Made by a program: the position numbers and the translations under genes
Part shown: positions 1 to 8,219 of the stretch, piece by piece
Layout: each line of letters begins with the position of its first letter
Numbering within the stretch: position 1 is the stretch's first letter
Assembly (NCBI RefSeq): GCF_039521365.1
Contig: NZ_BAAACF010000001.1
Coordinates: 1,178,001-1,242,000, forward strand
Reading direction: 5' to 3'
Source of the DNA: Clostridium_AW malenominatum
GTDB lineage: Bacteria; Bacillota; Clostridia; Clostridiales; Clostridiaceae
DNA: 64,000 nucleotides
The notes under the pieces: generated by a model
Told to the model about the DNA's origin: nothing
The model's database searches: none
Seen by the model: only the letters and a program-made list of their open reading frames with translations

Positions 1-284
1 TACTTAAATTTAATCACATAGCCACCGCTATAAATGAAGTATCACAAAATGTTGAACAGGTTTCAGCTTCAACAGAAGAAATGTCATCAAATATAAATGT
101 AATAACAACAAGATTTGAGAATTTAGCCAATGTTTCAGAGGAAAACAGTAGAACAGCGGAAGAAGTGTCTTTATTTATAGATAATCAGTCAGGAGTAATT
201 GATGATCTATCAAATGAGATTAAGGAGTTGAACAATAAATCTAATGAGCTTAAATTAAAATTATCAAAATTGAAATTAGAATAA
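1..284 (+). CDS. Methyl-accepting chemotaxis protein, C-terminal fragment
   Basis: The reading frame is open from the left edge (codons in phase with position 3) to the stop at 282-284, so only the last 93 or so residues of a longer protein are here. The visible part is an uninterrupted heptad-rich helix containing VSQNVEQVSASTEEMSS, the usual chemoreceptor signalling-domain signature on the C-terminal side of the hairpin. It ends in a Lys/Leu-rich coiled coil (NELKLKLSKLKLE). There is no CheR/CheB tether pentapeptide at the end. Chemoreceptors pass ligand signals to CheA/CheW at the membrane. The sensor part lies outside the window, so ligand and membrane topology are unknown. A hairpin terminator follows directly. 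Confidence 0.8.
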   Translation, partial: LKFNHIATAINEVSQNVEQVSASTEEMSSNINVITTRFENLANVSEENSRTAEEVSLFIDNQSGVIDDLSNEIKELNNKSNELKLKLSKLKLE

Positions 285-292
285 AATAGTTA

Positions 293-330
293 AAAGGCCC
301 TGTGCAGTTTGTATGCATAGGGCTTTAATA
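293..330 (+). terminator. Rho-independent terminator after the chemoreceptor fragment
   Basis: An imperfect stem pairs AAAGGCCCTGTGCA with TGCATAGGGCTTT around a short loop, followed by TTTAATA. It lies directly after the stop at 284 and before the next promoter region. Confidence 0.7.
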
Positions 331-365
331 TGATATAATATAGCTAGAAAAGGGGGACTTTGGAC

Positions 366-1052
366 ATGAATATTCTTATAGTAGAGGATGAACAAGATAT
401 AAGAGAACTTTTAAAACTGCATTTAATTGAAGAAGGATACAGTGTTTTTCAGGCAGAAGATGGAGAGCAAGCTATTGATGTTTTTAAAAACAATAAAATA
501 GATTTAATACTTTTAGATATAATGCTTCCTAAAATTGATGGGTTTAAGGTAATAAATAAAGTAAGAGAGATAAGTGAGGTTCCGGTAATTTTTTTAACAG
601 CAAGAGAAGATCATAAAATCTTAGGCCTAGCCCTTGGAGGAGATGATTATATTGTAAAGCCTTTTAATACTAATGAAGTTATTGCTAGAGTTCAGGCTTT
701 GCTTAGAAGAACCTATAAATATGCTAATATAACTAAAAATGAAGGAATTAATGGCAAATTAAGATTAGATAAGGAGAGTTGTACCTTTTATGTACATAAC
801 AAACCTATAGATTTAAATGCTAAAGAATATAAAATTCTCGAAATGTTTATGGATAATGTAGGAAAGGTTCATACTAAAAAACAAATATATGAAAATGTAT
901 GGGGGGAACCTTATTATGAAGATGATAATACTATAATGGTACATATAAGCCATATAAGAGATAAAATAGAGGAAAATCCAAAGGAACCTAAGTATTTAAA
1001 AACTATAAGAGGAATTGGATATAAAATGGAGAAAATGGAAAATGAAGAGTAG
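366..1052 (+). CDS. OmpR/PhoB-family response regulator
   Basis: Two-component response regulator, cytoplasmic, DNA binding. The receiver domain (residues 1-115) has the acidic pair at E8/D9, the phospho-acceptor D51 in LLLDIMLP, T78 and K98 (VKPF). A winged-helix DNA-binding domain follows (about 130-226), with the typical end HISHIRDKIEENP...IRGIGYKME. I chose the ATG at 366. An in-frame TTG at 360 lies only 3 nt after the GGGGG ribosome site, while 366 gives a 9-nt spacing. The gene overlaps the downstream histidine kinase by 11 nt, so the two are almost certainly co-translated partners. The regulon cannot be read from the window. Confidence 0.9.
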   Translation: MNILIVEDEQDIRELLKLHLIEEGYSVFQAEDGEQAIDVFKNNKIDLILLDIMLPKIDGFKVINKVREISEVPVIFLTAREDHKILGLALGGDDYIVKPFNTNEVIARVQALLRRTYKYANITKNEGINGKLRLDKESCTFYVHNKPIDLNAKEYKILEMFMDNVGKVHTKKQIYENVWGEPYYEDDNTIMVHISHIRDKIEENPKEPKYLKTIRGIGYKMEKMENEE

Positions 1053-2463
1053 AAGAAAGCTATCTAATCTACTTTTAAGAAATTATTTAATAGCTAGCAT
1101 AATAATGTTCTTTATTTTCTTAGTATTCTTTTTTGGCACTATAGCCACTTGGGTTACATTATATTTTCCTATTAATATGATGGTTAGAAAAGAAAATTCT
1201 CAATTAGTAGCAAAAAATATTATAACTAGTGATTATAGAGCTACATATGTTAAAGAAATACTAAACATTGATGGATGGATAGAGGTACTAGATAAAGATT
1301 TAAAGGTTGTGTATTCTAAAGGCCATAGGAAGATAAATAGAGTAGTATATGGTAAAGAAGAACTTTACAATATGTTAGTAAATATGGAATTTCAAGACGT
1401 ATTTACTGAAGGAACTTATATTTATTCAATTGCTTACGATGAAGACAGGGACTTCTATCTTTTAGTTTATTTACCTAATAATAGGAACTTAAATAAAATA
1501 GGAAAGCCATTTAAATTTGTATCAGTAAGAGTGTTTTTTGCTATGGCAATAGTGTTTTATATAATAATATTTATAATAATAATGATTACCTATTCAAAAC
1601 TAACCTCTAGAAATTTAACTAAGCCTTTAAAAGAACTTATGAAGGGAGTAAAAGCTCTTGAAAAAGGAGATTATTCAACGAGAATAAATGTAAAATCTCA
1701 AAATGAGTTTGGAGAGCTTTCAGAAGCCTTTAACTTAATGGTGCAAAAGATTGAAGAGGAAAGAAGGCTAAAAGAAAAGTCTGAAGAAAATAGAAGACGA
1801 CTTATACTAGATGTTTCTCATGATTTGAAAAATCCATTGGTGAGTATTAGAGGGTATTCAAATTTAATGTTAAAAAATCCAAAAATGAATGAAGAAGAGA
1901 GAGCAAAATATTTAGAAACCATAGAAAAAAATAGTATAAGACTTAATGATTTAATTACAGATTTGTTTCAGTTGTCTAAATTTGAAAGTACAGATTTTAA
2001 GTTGGATATTAAAAAGGAAAATATATGTGAGTTTTTAAGAGAAGTAATAGCAATGTATATCCCTAACATGGAGGAAAAGGGTGTAGAATATAATTTTTAT
2101 ATCCCCGAAAAACCAATATGGGTTAATTTTGACTATTATAGCATGGATAGGGCTATAGGGAATTTGATTTTAAATAGTATAAGATATAATTCATCAGGAA
2201 CAACCATAAAAATATTTTTAGAAGAATTAGAAAACATTATTAAAATAATTATAGAAGATGATGGTGTAGGGATACCTAAAAACCTAGTAGACGATATTTT
2301 TAGTCCTTTTGTGAGAGTAGACTCTTCGAGAAATTCTAAAAGTGGCGGAACAGGATTGGGACTTACCATAACGAAAACAATAATTAATAAACATGGAGGA
2401 AATATTTTTTTAGATAGTGATATAAATAAAGGGGTTAAATTTACTATAATACTAAATAAGTAA
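1042..2463 (+). CDS. Membrane sensor histidine kinase (HAMP-HisKA-HATPase)
   Basis: 473-residue sensor kinase partnering the regulator upstream. Transmembrane segments lie at about 14-44 and 163-184, enclosing a sensor loop of about 115 residues with no family I recognise. A HAMP domain follows (about 190-240), then the HisKA H-box with phospho-acceptor H260 (DVSHDLKNP, a variant of SHELRTP). The ATPase has its N-box at NLILNSIRYN (N378), G1 EDDGVGIP (about 405) and G2 SGGTGLGL (about 434). The ATG at 1042 was preferred over an in-frame TTG at 1015 that lies well inside the previous gene; GGAG at 1028-1031 serves as a weak ribosome site. The signal sensed is not evident. Confidence 0.9.
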   Translation: MKSRRKLSNLLLRNYLIASIIMFFIFLVFFFGTIATWVTLYFPINMMVRKENSQLVAKNIITSDYRATYVKEILNIDGWIEVLDKDLKVVYSKGHRKINRVVYGKEELYNMLVNMEFQDVFTEGTYIYSIAYDEDRDFYLLVYLPNNRNLNKIGKPFKFVSVRVFFAMAIVFYIIIFIIIMITYSKLTSRNLTKPLKELMKGVKALEKGDYSTRINVKSQNEFGELSEAFNLMVQKIEEERRLKEKSEENRRRLILDVSHDLKNPLVSIRGYSNLMLKNPKMNEEERAKYLETIEKNSIRLNDLITDLFQLSKFESTDFKLDIKKENICEFLREVIAMYIPNMEEKGVEYNFYIPEKPIWVNFDYYSMDRAIGNLILNSIRYNSSGTTIKIFLEELENIIKIIIEDDGVGIPKNLVDDIFSPFVRVDSSRNSKSGGTGLGLTITKTIINKHGGNIFLDSDINKGVKFTIILNK

Positions 2464-2472
2464 AAAATAAAT

Positions 2473-2505
2473 GAGGACTTTCTAGCAGAAAGTCCTCGTT
2501 TATTC
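2473..2505. terminator. Bidirectional terminator between convergent genes
   Basis: A perfect 11-bp stem GAGGACTTTCT / AGAAAGTCCTC with a 3-nt AGC loop. It lies between the stop of the sensor kinase (plus strand) and the stop of the GGDEF/HD-GYP gene (minus strand), and A/T-rich tails on both sides suit termination both ways. Confidence 0.85.
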
Positions 2506-4953
2506 ATTTTCAAAAACCTCAATACAAACTTGTAGCAAGTCAGGATCAAATTGAGTTCCAGAATTTTTTTTCAATTCATTAATTGCCATAGCTTGCGATA
2601 GAGCTTTTTTATAAGGTCTATCATGAGTCATTACATCATAAGCATCAACTATGCATAGCAACCTTGCAAGGAAAGGTATTTCTTCACCTTTTAATCTATT
2701 TGGATAGCCCGTCCCGTCATACTTTTCATGATGGGAAAGTATTGCATATGCTATGGGCCTTAAATCCGGAGCGGAAGTTGCTATTCTATAACCAATTTCA
2801 GTGTGAGTTTTCATTATATCCCACTCTTCCCTTGTTAAAGGAGAAACCTTATTTAAGATATCATCTGAAATGGCAAGATTTCCAATGTCATGAAGCTTGG
2901 CTAAAATCCATAATTCATCTAATTGAGAGGAGGTAAGATTTAACTTGTCCCCCACTTTTGTGCAAAGATTAAATATCCTTTGCGAATGTTCTTCACTTTC
3001 AAAACTTTTCTCCCAAAGAGTTTTAGTTAGTGAAGAAATTATACTGTTTCTAGAACTTGCATGTTCTAAAAGTTTATTTCTGTACATCTTCTCTTCTGCA
3101 TCTGCAATTACGGAGTCTATGGTTTCATCAAAGGATTTTTTTGTGCTATATCCAAGGGCTATGTTTATCTTTACGTTTTTTTCGTCATTACATTTTTCCT
3201 TTATTTTTGCACATATTTTTTCTCCTTCATTTTCGTCAGTATTAGGTATTAATATTGTAAACTCATCTCCACCCCATCTACATATTATAGCATTGTTACT
3301 ACAGCTGATTTTAAATATTTCAGCAGCTTTTTTCAGTAATTTATCTCCTTCAGAATGACCAAAGGTATCGTTTGTGATTTTTAAGCCATTTAAGTCACCA
3401 ATAATTATAGTTAAAGGAAGATTAGCTTCAGAATCAATCTTGGATATAATATATTCATAATATCCTCTGTTGTAGACATTTGTTAGTTTATCGTAATAGG
3501 TCAAATAATTTAATTCATATTCAGTCTGTTTTTTACTATCGATATCCGTTATAATGCCTGCAAGTTTTATAGGCTTGTTTTTTTCATCATAATCAACTAC
3601 TCTTCCTTGAGTAAGTATCCATTTATAGTTGCCGTTATTTGTTAAAACTCTATGCTCAATAATAGCAGTTTCATTTAGAGCAAAAACATTTTTTCTGAAA
3701 ACATCTAGTACATACTGTATATCTCCTTTGTGAACCAGTTTTATCAAACTTTTCATATTGCAAGTATCCTTAATTTCACTGTTCTCAATAATAGAAATGA
3801 ATTTGGAGTTATAAGTAAGTTTATCTAAGGAAATATCATAAACCCAATAGCCAGCATTTGCACCGTCCAATACAATGGATAACTGCTTGTTATAATCTTG
3901 TATTTTCATTAACATATTATTAATTGAAGAGGATAGTTGTCCAATTTCATCATTGGAATAGAGGGTTATACTACTAAAATTATTGGATTGAAAATCTACT
4001 TTGCTAACACCACCACTGATTATTTCAATAGGGGTAGTGATATATTTTTGTAATAAATGATTAAAGACTGCAAATATTAGCATTATTGCAATTAACACCA
4101 TTAGTGCAAAAAATTTAATCATTTCGGTACTTCGCTGATATTGATCTCTATTGGTTGTTATTTTTAAAATGAAAATGGGTTTGCCGTCTACGCCATTAAT
4201 AATAGAATACCCTTCTATTTTATTATCATTTATTCTACTAATCTTATATGGATTAGTATTAGGAGAAGTAATGAAATCTCCGCTCTTCAATATATTCATG
4301 GTTCTATCATATTGTAAAAAATTTAATTCTAGTATTGAGTCTTTAATATTTAATATATCACTTATACTTTTTAAGTAAGAATTAGAGATATATCTTCCCA
4401 TTATTAAGGTTCCGTTCTGAATAGAGGTATGGGTACTATTTGTAATAGGCATACATGATATTAAAGCAGGGTAATCGTTAACAGAAATTATTCTGCTAAT
4501 AGAGCTTTCTATATCTTCATGATTTGTTATGATTTTCTTATTGGCGTCTATGTAATCAATCCAGTCTTTTGAATTGTATATAAATTTCTCCCAAAGAGTA
4601 TCAAAATGACGAGAAATAATTAAGTTTCCTTCCTTATCAAGAATTGCAAAAAAATTAATATTAATATTTGAAAAATTATAAGGAGTTAAATTATTTGATA
4701 CATATTCAGGAGTTCTACTTTCAATATAATTAAATGTTTCATTCCAGGTTGCCCAGTCTCTATTAACAATACTTAAATTATTTAAGTCGTTTTTCAATAA
4801 AGTATGGAAAGCTTGCAATTTATTAAGGGTTTCAATTTCTTCTCTTTTAGAAATAGATTTGATTAAATAGTTATTAACTGGAAAAAAAACAGCTAACAAT
4901 ATAAAAAACACTAAAGATGCAGTTATTAAAAACACCTTTTTTCTTAGCTTCAA
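2500..4953 (-). CDS. CHASE4-HAMP-PAS-GGDEF-HD-GYP cyclic-di-GMP protein
   Basis: 817-residue membrane protein carrying both a synthesis and a degradation domain for cyclic di-GMP. The order is: TM1 (8-30); an external CHASE4 sensor (about 45-270, with the diagnostic DWATWNETF and FFAILDKEGN stretches); TM2 (280-300); HAMP (about 303-355); PAS/PAC (about 357-475); GGDEF with an intact GGDEF at 561-565; and an HD-GYP-type phosphodiesterase domain (HD at 688-689, HHEKYDGTGYP at 741-751). The inhibitory RxxD I-site expected just before GGDEF is absent (SNNA in its place), so classical product feedback is unlikely. The start is TTG at 4953, placed 7 nt after AGGTG. Both catalytic motifs look intact. 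Which activity dominates cannot be told from sequence. Confidence 0.9.
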   Translation of the reverse strand: MKLRKKVFLITASLVFFILLAVFFPVNNYLIKSISKREEIETLNKLQAFHTLLKNDLNNLSIVNRDWATWNETFNYIESRTPEYVSNNLTPYNFSNININFFAILDKEGNLIISRHFDTLWEKFIYNSKDWIDYIDANKKIITNHEDIESSISRIISVNDYPALISCMPITNSTHTSIQNGTLIMGRYISNSYLKSISDILNIKDSILELNFLQYDRTMNILKSGDFITSPNTNPYKISRINDNKIEGYSIINGVDGKPIFILKITTNRDQYQRSTEMIKFFALMVLIAIMLIFAVFNHLLQKYITTPIEIISGGVSKVDFQSNNFSSITLYSNDEIGQLSSSINNMLMKIQDYNKQLSIVLDGANAGYWVYDISLDKLTYNSKFISIIENSEIKDTCNMKSLIKLVHKGDIQYVLDVFRKNVFALNETAIIEHRVLTNNGNYKWILTQGRVVDYDEKNKPIKLAGIITDIDSKKQTEYELNYLTYYDKLTNVYNRGYYEYIISKIDSEANLPLTIIIGDLNGLKITNDTFGHSEGDKLLKKAAEIFKISCSNNAIICRWGGDEFTILIPNTDENEGEKICAKIKEKCNDEKNVKINIALGYSTKKSFDETIDSVIADAEEKMYRNKLLEHASSRNSIISSLTKTLWEKSFESEEHSQRIFNLCTKVGDKLNLTSSQLDELWILAKLHDIGNLAISDDILNKVSPLTREEWDIMKTHTEIGYRIATSAPDLRPIAYAILSHHEKYDGTGYPNRLKGEEIPFLARLLCIVDAYDVMTHDRPYKKALSQAMAINELKKNSGTQFDPDLLQVCIEVFENE

Positions 4954-5052
4954 TCAAAAACACCTACTTTAAACAAATAAAATCAACTAACTATATATTA
5001 TACCATATATATAATTTTTTGATAATTATATATAATAAAAAATCAAAAAACA

Positions 5053-5084
5053 AAACCATGTTGAGCAGGTAATCAACATGGTTT
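5053..5084 (-). terminator. Terminator downstream of the LapA-like gene
   Basis: Stem AAACCATGTTGA / TCAACATGGTTT (12 bp) with an 8-nt loop. On the minus strand it follows the stop at 5091 and is trailed by TTTTGTTTTTTG. Confidence 0.8.
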
Positions 5085-5090
5085 ATCATA

Positions 5091-5399
5091 CTAAATTTTA
5101 TCAATGGATACTTCCTTTTCAGGTAGAGCAGAATTAGTTTTTAATCCATCAATTTCTCTTTGAAGTTCTGATACTTTATTGTTTAAGATTTTATTATTAT
5201 GTTTTAGACTTAATTCTCTTCTAAGGCCTAAGAAAGTTACAATTATTGCTCCAACTATGGTTGAAATAAATATTATTAGAGCAAGAGAAATTTCTAGTTT
5301 AGTAAAAAGAAAATTAACAGTTATAACTGCGGAATTTTGTATAGCAAAAATAGTTACTATTATGGCAAAAACTAATGAAAGAATAAAACCTATACGCAT
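5091..5399 (-). CDS. LapA-domain (DUF1049) small membrane protein
   Basis: 102-residue integral membrane protein with two transmembrane helices (about 4-22 and 38-60). A charged coiled-coil tail follows (RRELSLKHNNKILNNKVSELQREI). The AIQNSAVITVNFLF segment between the helices is the hallmark of the LapA/DUF1049 family, whose enterobacterial member helps assemble lipopolysaccharide. A Gram-positive cell has no LPS, so the role here is unknown. GGGAGGT precedes the ATG. It is monocistronic, with its own terminator. Confidence 0.75.
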   Translation of the reverse strand: MRIGFILSLVFAIIVTIFAIQNSAVITVNFLFTKLEISLALIIFISTIVGAIIVTFLGLRRELSLKHNNKILNNKVSELQREIDGLKTNSALPEKEVSIDKI

Positions 5400-5520
5400 A
5401 ATACTACCTCCCGATTTATCTTTAAGCTTATGCTATAATTATATCATAATATTAACAATATATATAATAAAATGAAACTTCTCACTAAGATAAGAATATC
5501 GTATACGGTATAAAATTAAA

Positions 5521-5557
5521 TAGAAGGAGTTATGATAATTCTCCATAACTCCTTCTA
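5521..5557 (-). terminator. Terminator after the 56-aa gene
   Basis: A 14-bp stem TAGAAGGAGTTATG / CATAACTCCTTCTA with a 9-nt loop, followed on the minus strand by TTTAATTTTATACC. It follows the stop at 5561. Confidence 0.8.
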
Positions 5558-5560
5558 TGA

Positions 5561-5731
5561 TTATTTATTATGTGATAGCTTTGAACGCTTTGTAAATTTT
5601 TTGCCATTTGCATGAGAGCCGATTTTTTCTCCGTTTATTATTCCTATATCCGCTCCATCTTTAGGAAACATTTTTCTTAATTTTGCATTGCTTATGTCAT
5701 CGGTTTTTGAAAGGTTTCTATTATTATCCAT
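5561..5731 (-). CDS. Small basic protein, unknown function (56 aa)
   Basis: I do not recognise this protein. The start at 5731 (MDNNRNLSKTDDIS...) is decided by a perfect AGGAGG at 5740-5745, 8 nt upstream; a longer frame up to 5761 would put that ribosome site inside the coding sequence. The product is small, soluble and Lys/Asn/Gly-rich, with no transmembrane helix or cysteine (middle part KMFPKDGADIGIINGEKIGSHANGKKF). The strong ribosome site and a dedicated 14-bp terminator argue that it is real and well expressed. Confidence 0.65.
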   Translation of the reverse strand: MDNNRNLSKTDDISNAKLRKMFPKDGADIGIINGEKIGSHANGKKFTKRSKLSHNK

Positions 5732-5874
5732 AAAAAGTACCTCCTTATTTAAAGTATCCATATTATTTTGTCCAATAATAAATAAAATATAATTTTGCTT
5801 TGTTACTTATTTGTCACCAAATGATGTTTTATAAGTATTATTATATAATTAGGTACTCTACAAGGGGGATTATT

Positions 5875-6330
5875 ATGTTTGAAGATATAATTTTAGTTAA
5901 AGGAATATTAGACGGACATGTAGAAAAGTTTAATAATCTAATAGAGAAGTATGAAAAAATAGTATTTATGATAGTATATAGATTTGTATGTGATAAAAAA
6001 TTATGTGAAGAAATATGCAAAGAAATATTTGTGGAAGTATACAATAATTTATATAAATATAATAATAACTGTAAATTTTCAAATTGGGTTTTTAGAATTA
6101 CTCTTTGTAAGTGCAAAAGATATATAGAAAAAGATTTTATAAAAAATAATAAAATTTTATCTTCTTTAGATTGTAATGACAAGTGTATAATTCTACTTAA
6201 AAGTATAAATGAAAATTTTACATGTAAAGATATAAGTGAAGTTTTAGAAATAAATGAAACAAGTATAAAAGAAAGATATAGAAAAACTATGATTGCGTAC
6301 AAAAATGCTTTAAAGGGAGTGGCCCTTTAA
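5875..6330 (+). CDS. Minimal sigma-70/ECF-like sigma factor (151 aa)
   Basis: Short sigma-like protein. A region-2-like segment (about residues 10-85: FNNLIEKYEKIVFMIVYRF ... CEEICKEIFVEVYNNLYKY ... FSNWVFRITLCKCKRYI) is joined by a very short linker to a region-4-like helix-turn-helix (about 108-150: KDISEVLEINETSIKERYRKTMIAYKNAL). Start ATG 5875 follows CAAGGGGGAT; in-frame upstream codons lack a ribosome site. No anti-sigma gene adjoins it. It is unusually rich in Lys/Asn/Ile and cysteines (CDKKLCEEICKE, CKCKRY), so it may be divergent. The last codons and the stop are encoded inside the terminator stem. The promoters it would recognise are unknown. Confidence 0.7.
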   Translation: MFEDIILVKGILDGHVEKFNNLIEKYEKIVFMIVYRFVCDKKLCEEICKEIFVEVYNNLYKYNNNCKFSNWVFRITLCKCKRYIEKDFIKNNKILSSLDCNDKCIILLKSINENFTCKDISEVLEINETSIKERYRKTMIAYKNALKGVAL

Positions 6331-6341
6331 AGCATTTTTTT
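6301..6341 (+). terminator. Terminator overlapping the end of the small sigma gene
   Basis: A 16-bp perfect stem AAAATGCTTTAAAGGG / CCCTTTAAAGCATTTT with a loop of about 5 nt, followed by T residues. The stop codon (6328-6330) lies within the right arm, so the hairpin encodes the final residues KNALKGVAL. Confidence 0.85.
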
Positions 6342-6367
6342 ATTGACAACGTAATATAGTAAGTGTA

Positions 6368-6399
6368 TTGTTAACTATATAATTAAAATTAGTTGACAA
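6368..6399 (+). promoter_or_regulatory. Predicted BirA operator upstream of bioY
   Basis: Inverted repeat TTGTTAAC-N16-GTTGACAA with a single mismatch between arms. It matches the known bacterial biotin-operator form (TTGTnAAC ... GTTnACAA) that BirA binds as biotinyl-AMP complex. It overlaps a TATAAT (6378-6383) and lies 15 nt upstream of bioY. A BirA with an N-terminal HTH is encoded 1.2 kb downstream. Confidence 0.8.
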
Positions 6400-6414
6400 T
6401 AGAAAGGGGTAAAT

Positions 6415-6960
6415 ATGAAAATTAGCATTAAAAACATAATTAACATATCACTATTTGTAGCACTTACAGCTATAGGAGCTTTCATTAAAATTCCTATAGC
6501 TCCAGCTCCAATAACATTACAGTTTTTATTTACAGCATTATCAGGCATATTACTAGGGAGTAAGTATGGAGCATTATCACAATTACTATATATGCTTATA
6601 GGATTATTTGGTGTACCTATATTTACAAAAGGAGGAGGATTTAATTATATTTTTGAACCTTCTTTTGGTTATATTATAGGATTTGTGTTTGCATCATATG
6701 CAATTGGAAAAATAGTTGAGAAAAATATAAATTCAAGCTTTAAAAACATAGCTATGGCATCTTTTGTAGGAATAATGGTAACCTATCTTATAGGAGTTCC
6801 TTATCTATATATTATTTTAAAACATGTAAACGGAGTAAACATAACCATAAATAAAGTTTTAAATATAGGGCTCATAATTTTCTTGCCAGGAGACATTTTG
6901 AAATGCATAATAACTGGGATATTAGGAGAAAGAATTTTAAAATATAGGAGAATGTTTTAG
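6415..6960 (+). CDS. bioY: Biotin ECF transporter S component BioY
   Basis: 181-residue polytopic membrane protein, the biotin-binding subunit of an energy-coupling-factor transporter. It has about six helices. The N-terminal part ALTAIGAFIKIPIAPAPITLQFLFTAL and the following GGGFNYIFEPSFGYIIGF are characteristic of BioY, and the length is normal. ATG 6415 follows AGAAAGGGGT. The shared EcfA/A'/T module is not nearby, as usual for group-II ECF systems. Expression is very likely repressed by BirA through the palindrome directly upstream. No biotin synthesis genes are in the window, which fits reliance on uptake but does not prove it. Confidence 0.93.
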   Translation: MKISIKNIINISLFVALTAIGAFIKIPIAPAPITLQFLFTALSGILLGSKYGALSQLLYMLIGLFGVPIFTKGGGFNYIFEPSFGYIIGFVFASYAIGKIVEKNINSSFKNIAMASFVGIMVTYLIGVPYLYIILKHVNGVNITINKVLNIGLIIFLPGDILKCIITGILGERILKYRRMF

Positions 6961-6979
6961 ATTAATGTTATATTTATAG

Positions 6980-7164
6980 TATGAAATTTGAATTTTAGGA
7001 AGTATTGAACGAACATTACAAAGTCTTTATTTCTGACTTTAAAGCACCGTATAGAGCCTTCTATGTTTGAGCAAAGCGAGTTTAGAAGGCTTAGGTGTTT
7101 TAAACAAAAGAAATATTAGACTTTTTTTGTGCAGTGAACACTTCCCTAAAATTCAAATTTCATA
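6980..7164. repeat. 185-bp palindromic (MITE-like) intergenic element
   Basis: Outer arms of 20 bp match perfectly (TATGAAATTTGAATTTTAGG at 6980-6999 against its complement at 7145-7164). Pairing continues imperfectly inward (GGAAGTATT..., AAGTCT..ATTTCT, TTTAAA.CACC). A central hairpin GCCTTCTA / TAGAAGGC encloses TGTTTGAGCAAAGCGAGTT. There is no ORF inside. The ends carry TA, as Tc1/IS630-type MITEs do. It fills the gap between bioY and the convergent birA, where it could also terminate transcription or form a structured RNA. Confidence 0.65.
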
Positions 7165-7166
7165 AT

Positions 7167-8153
7167 CTATATATACCCATTTAAACCCCTAATAGATATT
7201 TCTCCGGAAATAATTGGATATATGTTTCCGTCTTTATTTTCTATAATTAATCTGCCTTGGTCATCTATGTCAACTGCTTTGGCTATGTATTCTTCATTTC
7301 TATTTATAATTCGAACTTCTCTATCTAGAACTATAGAATATTTCCTACAAATATCTAAGCTTTTAGATATATCTCCTTTTGACAAAAAATCATCGTAGAG
7401 CTCTTCAAAATTATTTAACACTCTAGCAGTTAAGGTTTTTCTACATATATTCTTATTCAATTGAATTTTAAGTGATGTAGCCGTATTTTTTATATCCTCA
7501 CTAAAATCGTCAATGTCTAAATTTGCATTAATACCTATTCCAACCACTACATAATTTACTCTGTTTAATTCGCCGCTCATTTCTGTAAGTATTCCACAGA
7601 CTTTTTTGCTTTCAACAATTATATCATTAGGCCATTTTATAAAACCTTCTACATCCATTTCTCTTAGGGCGCTACAAACTGCAGCCGCTGCAATTTGAGT
7701 AGTTTTTGGAACCTCTAGTGGTTCTATATCTGGAGTAAGTATTATAGAAAGCCATATTCCTTTATACTTAGGAGATATCCAACTTCTACCTAAGCGGCCT
7801 TTACCACCTATTTGTTCTTCACTAATTATTACAGTTCCATTATCTTCCCCTAATGAAGCCAGCTCTTTAGCTTTTTTATTTGTAGAATCTATTGAATGAA
7901 AATGAATTATTTTATTTCCTATATACTTTGTATGCAAATATTCTTTTACTTCTTTGAAGGTTAAAACATCGGGAGAAGATAAAAGTTTATATCCTCTTTT
8001 AGATATGGACTCTATAATATATCCATCTTCTTTTAAAGCATTTATATATTTCCATATAGCCGTTCTAGAAACACCTAATTTTTCACTTATATATTGACCA
8101 GAAATATATTCGTCACCGCTTGATTTAATCAAGTCAAGAATTTTCTCTTTCAT
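7167..8153 (-). CDS. birA: Bifunctional biotin-protein ligase / biotin repressor BirA
   Basis: 328 residues. An N-terminal helix-turn-helix (1-60; YISEKLGVSRTAIWKYINALK) is joined to the biotin-protein ligase catalytic domain (about 75-260) and a C-terminal SH3-like cap. The ligase has the adenylate-binding GKGRLGR (117-123) and KWPND (173-177). It activates biotin to biotinyl-AMP, transfers it to carrier-protein lysines, and in excess binds operators. The HTH makes it the probable repressor of bioY. I chose the start at 8153: AAGGAG sits 7 nt upstream, and the in-frame start at 8174 has no such site. Confidence 0.93.
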   Translation of the reverse strand: MKEKILDLIKSSGDEYISGQYISEKLGVSRTAIWKYINALKEDGYIIESISKRGYKLLSSPDVLTFKEVKEYLHTKYIGNKIIHFHSIDSTNKKAKELASLGEDNGTVIISEEQIGGKGRLGRSWISPKYKGIWLSIILTPDIEPLEVPKTTQIAAAAVCSALREMDVEGFIKWPNDIIVESKKVCGILTEMSGELNRVNYVVVGIGINANLDIDDFSEDIKNTATSLKIQLNKNICRKTLTARVLNNFEELYDDFLSKGDISKSLDICRKYSIVLDREVRIINRNEEYIAKAVDIDDQGRLIIENKDGNIYPIISGEISIRGLNGYI

Positions 8154-8219
8154 GCTATCACTCCTTAGTAACAATTATAACATTTATTTTAATTTATAAA
8201 ATTATTTATAGAAAATATA

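Noticed and set aside
5841..6302. 153-codon minus-strand ORF
   Set aside because: Antisense shadow of the small sigma factor gene; Leu/Ser/Ile-rich nonsense without a ribosome site.
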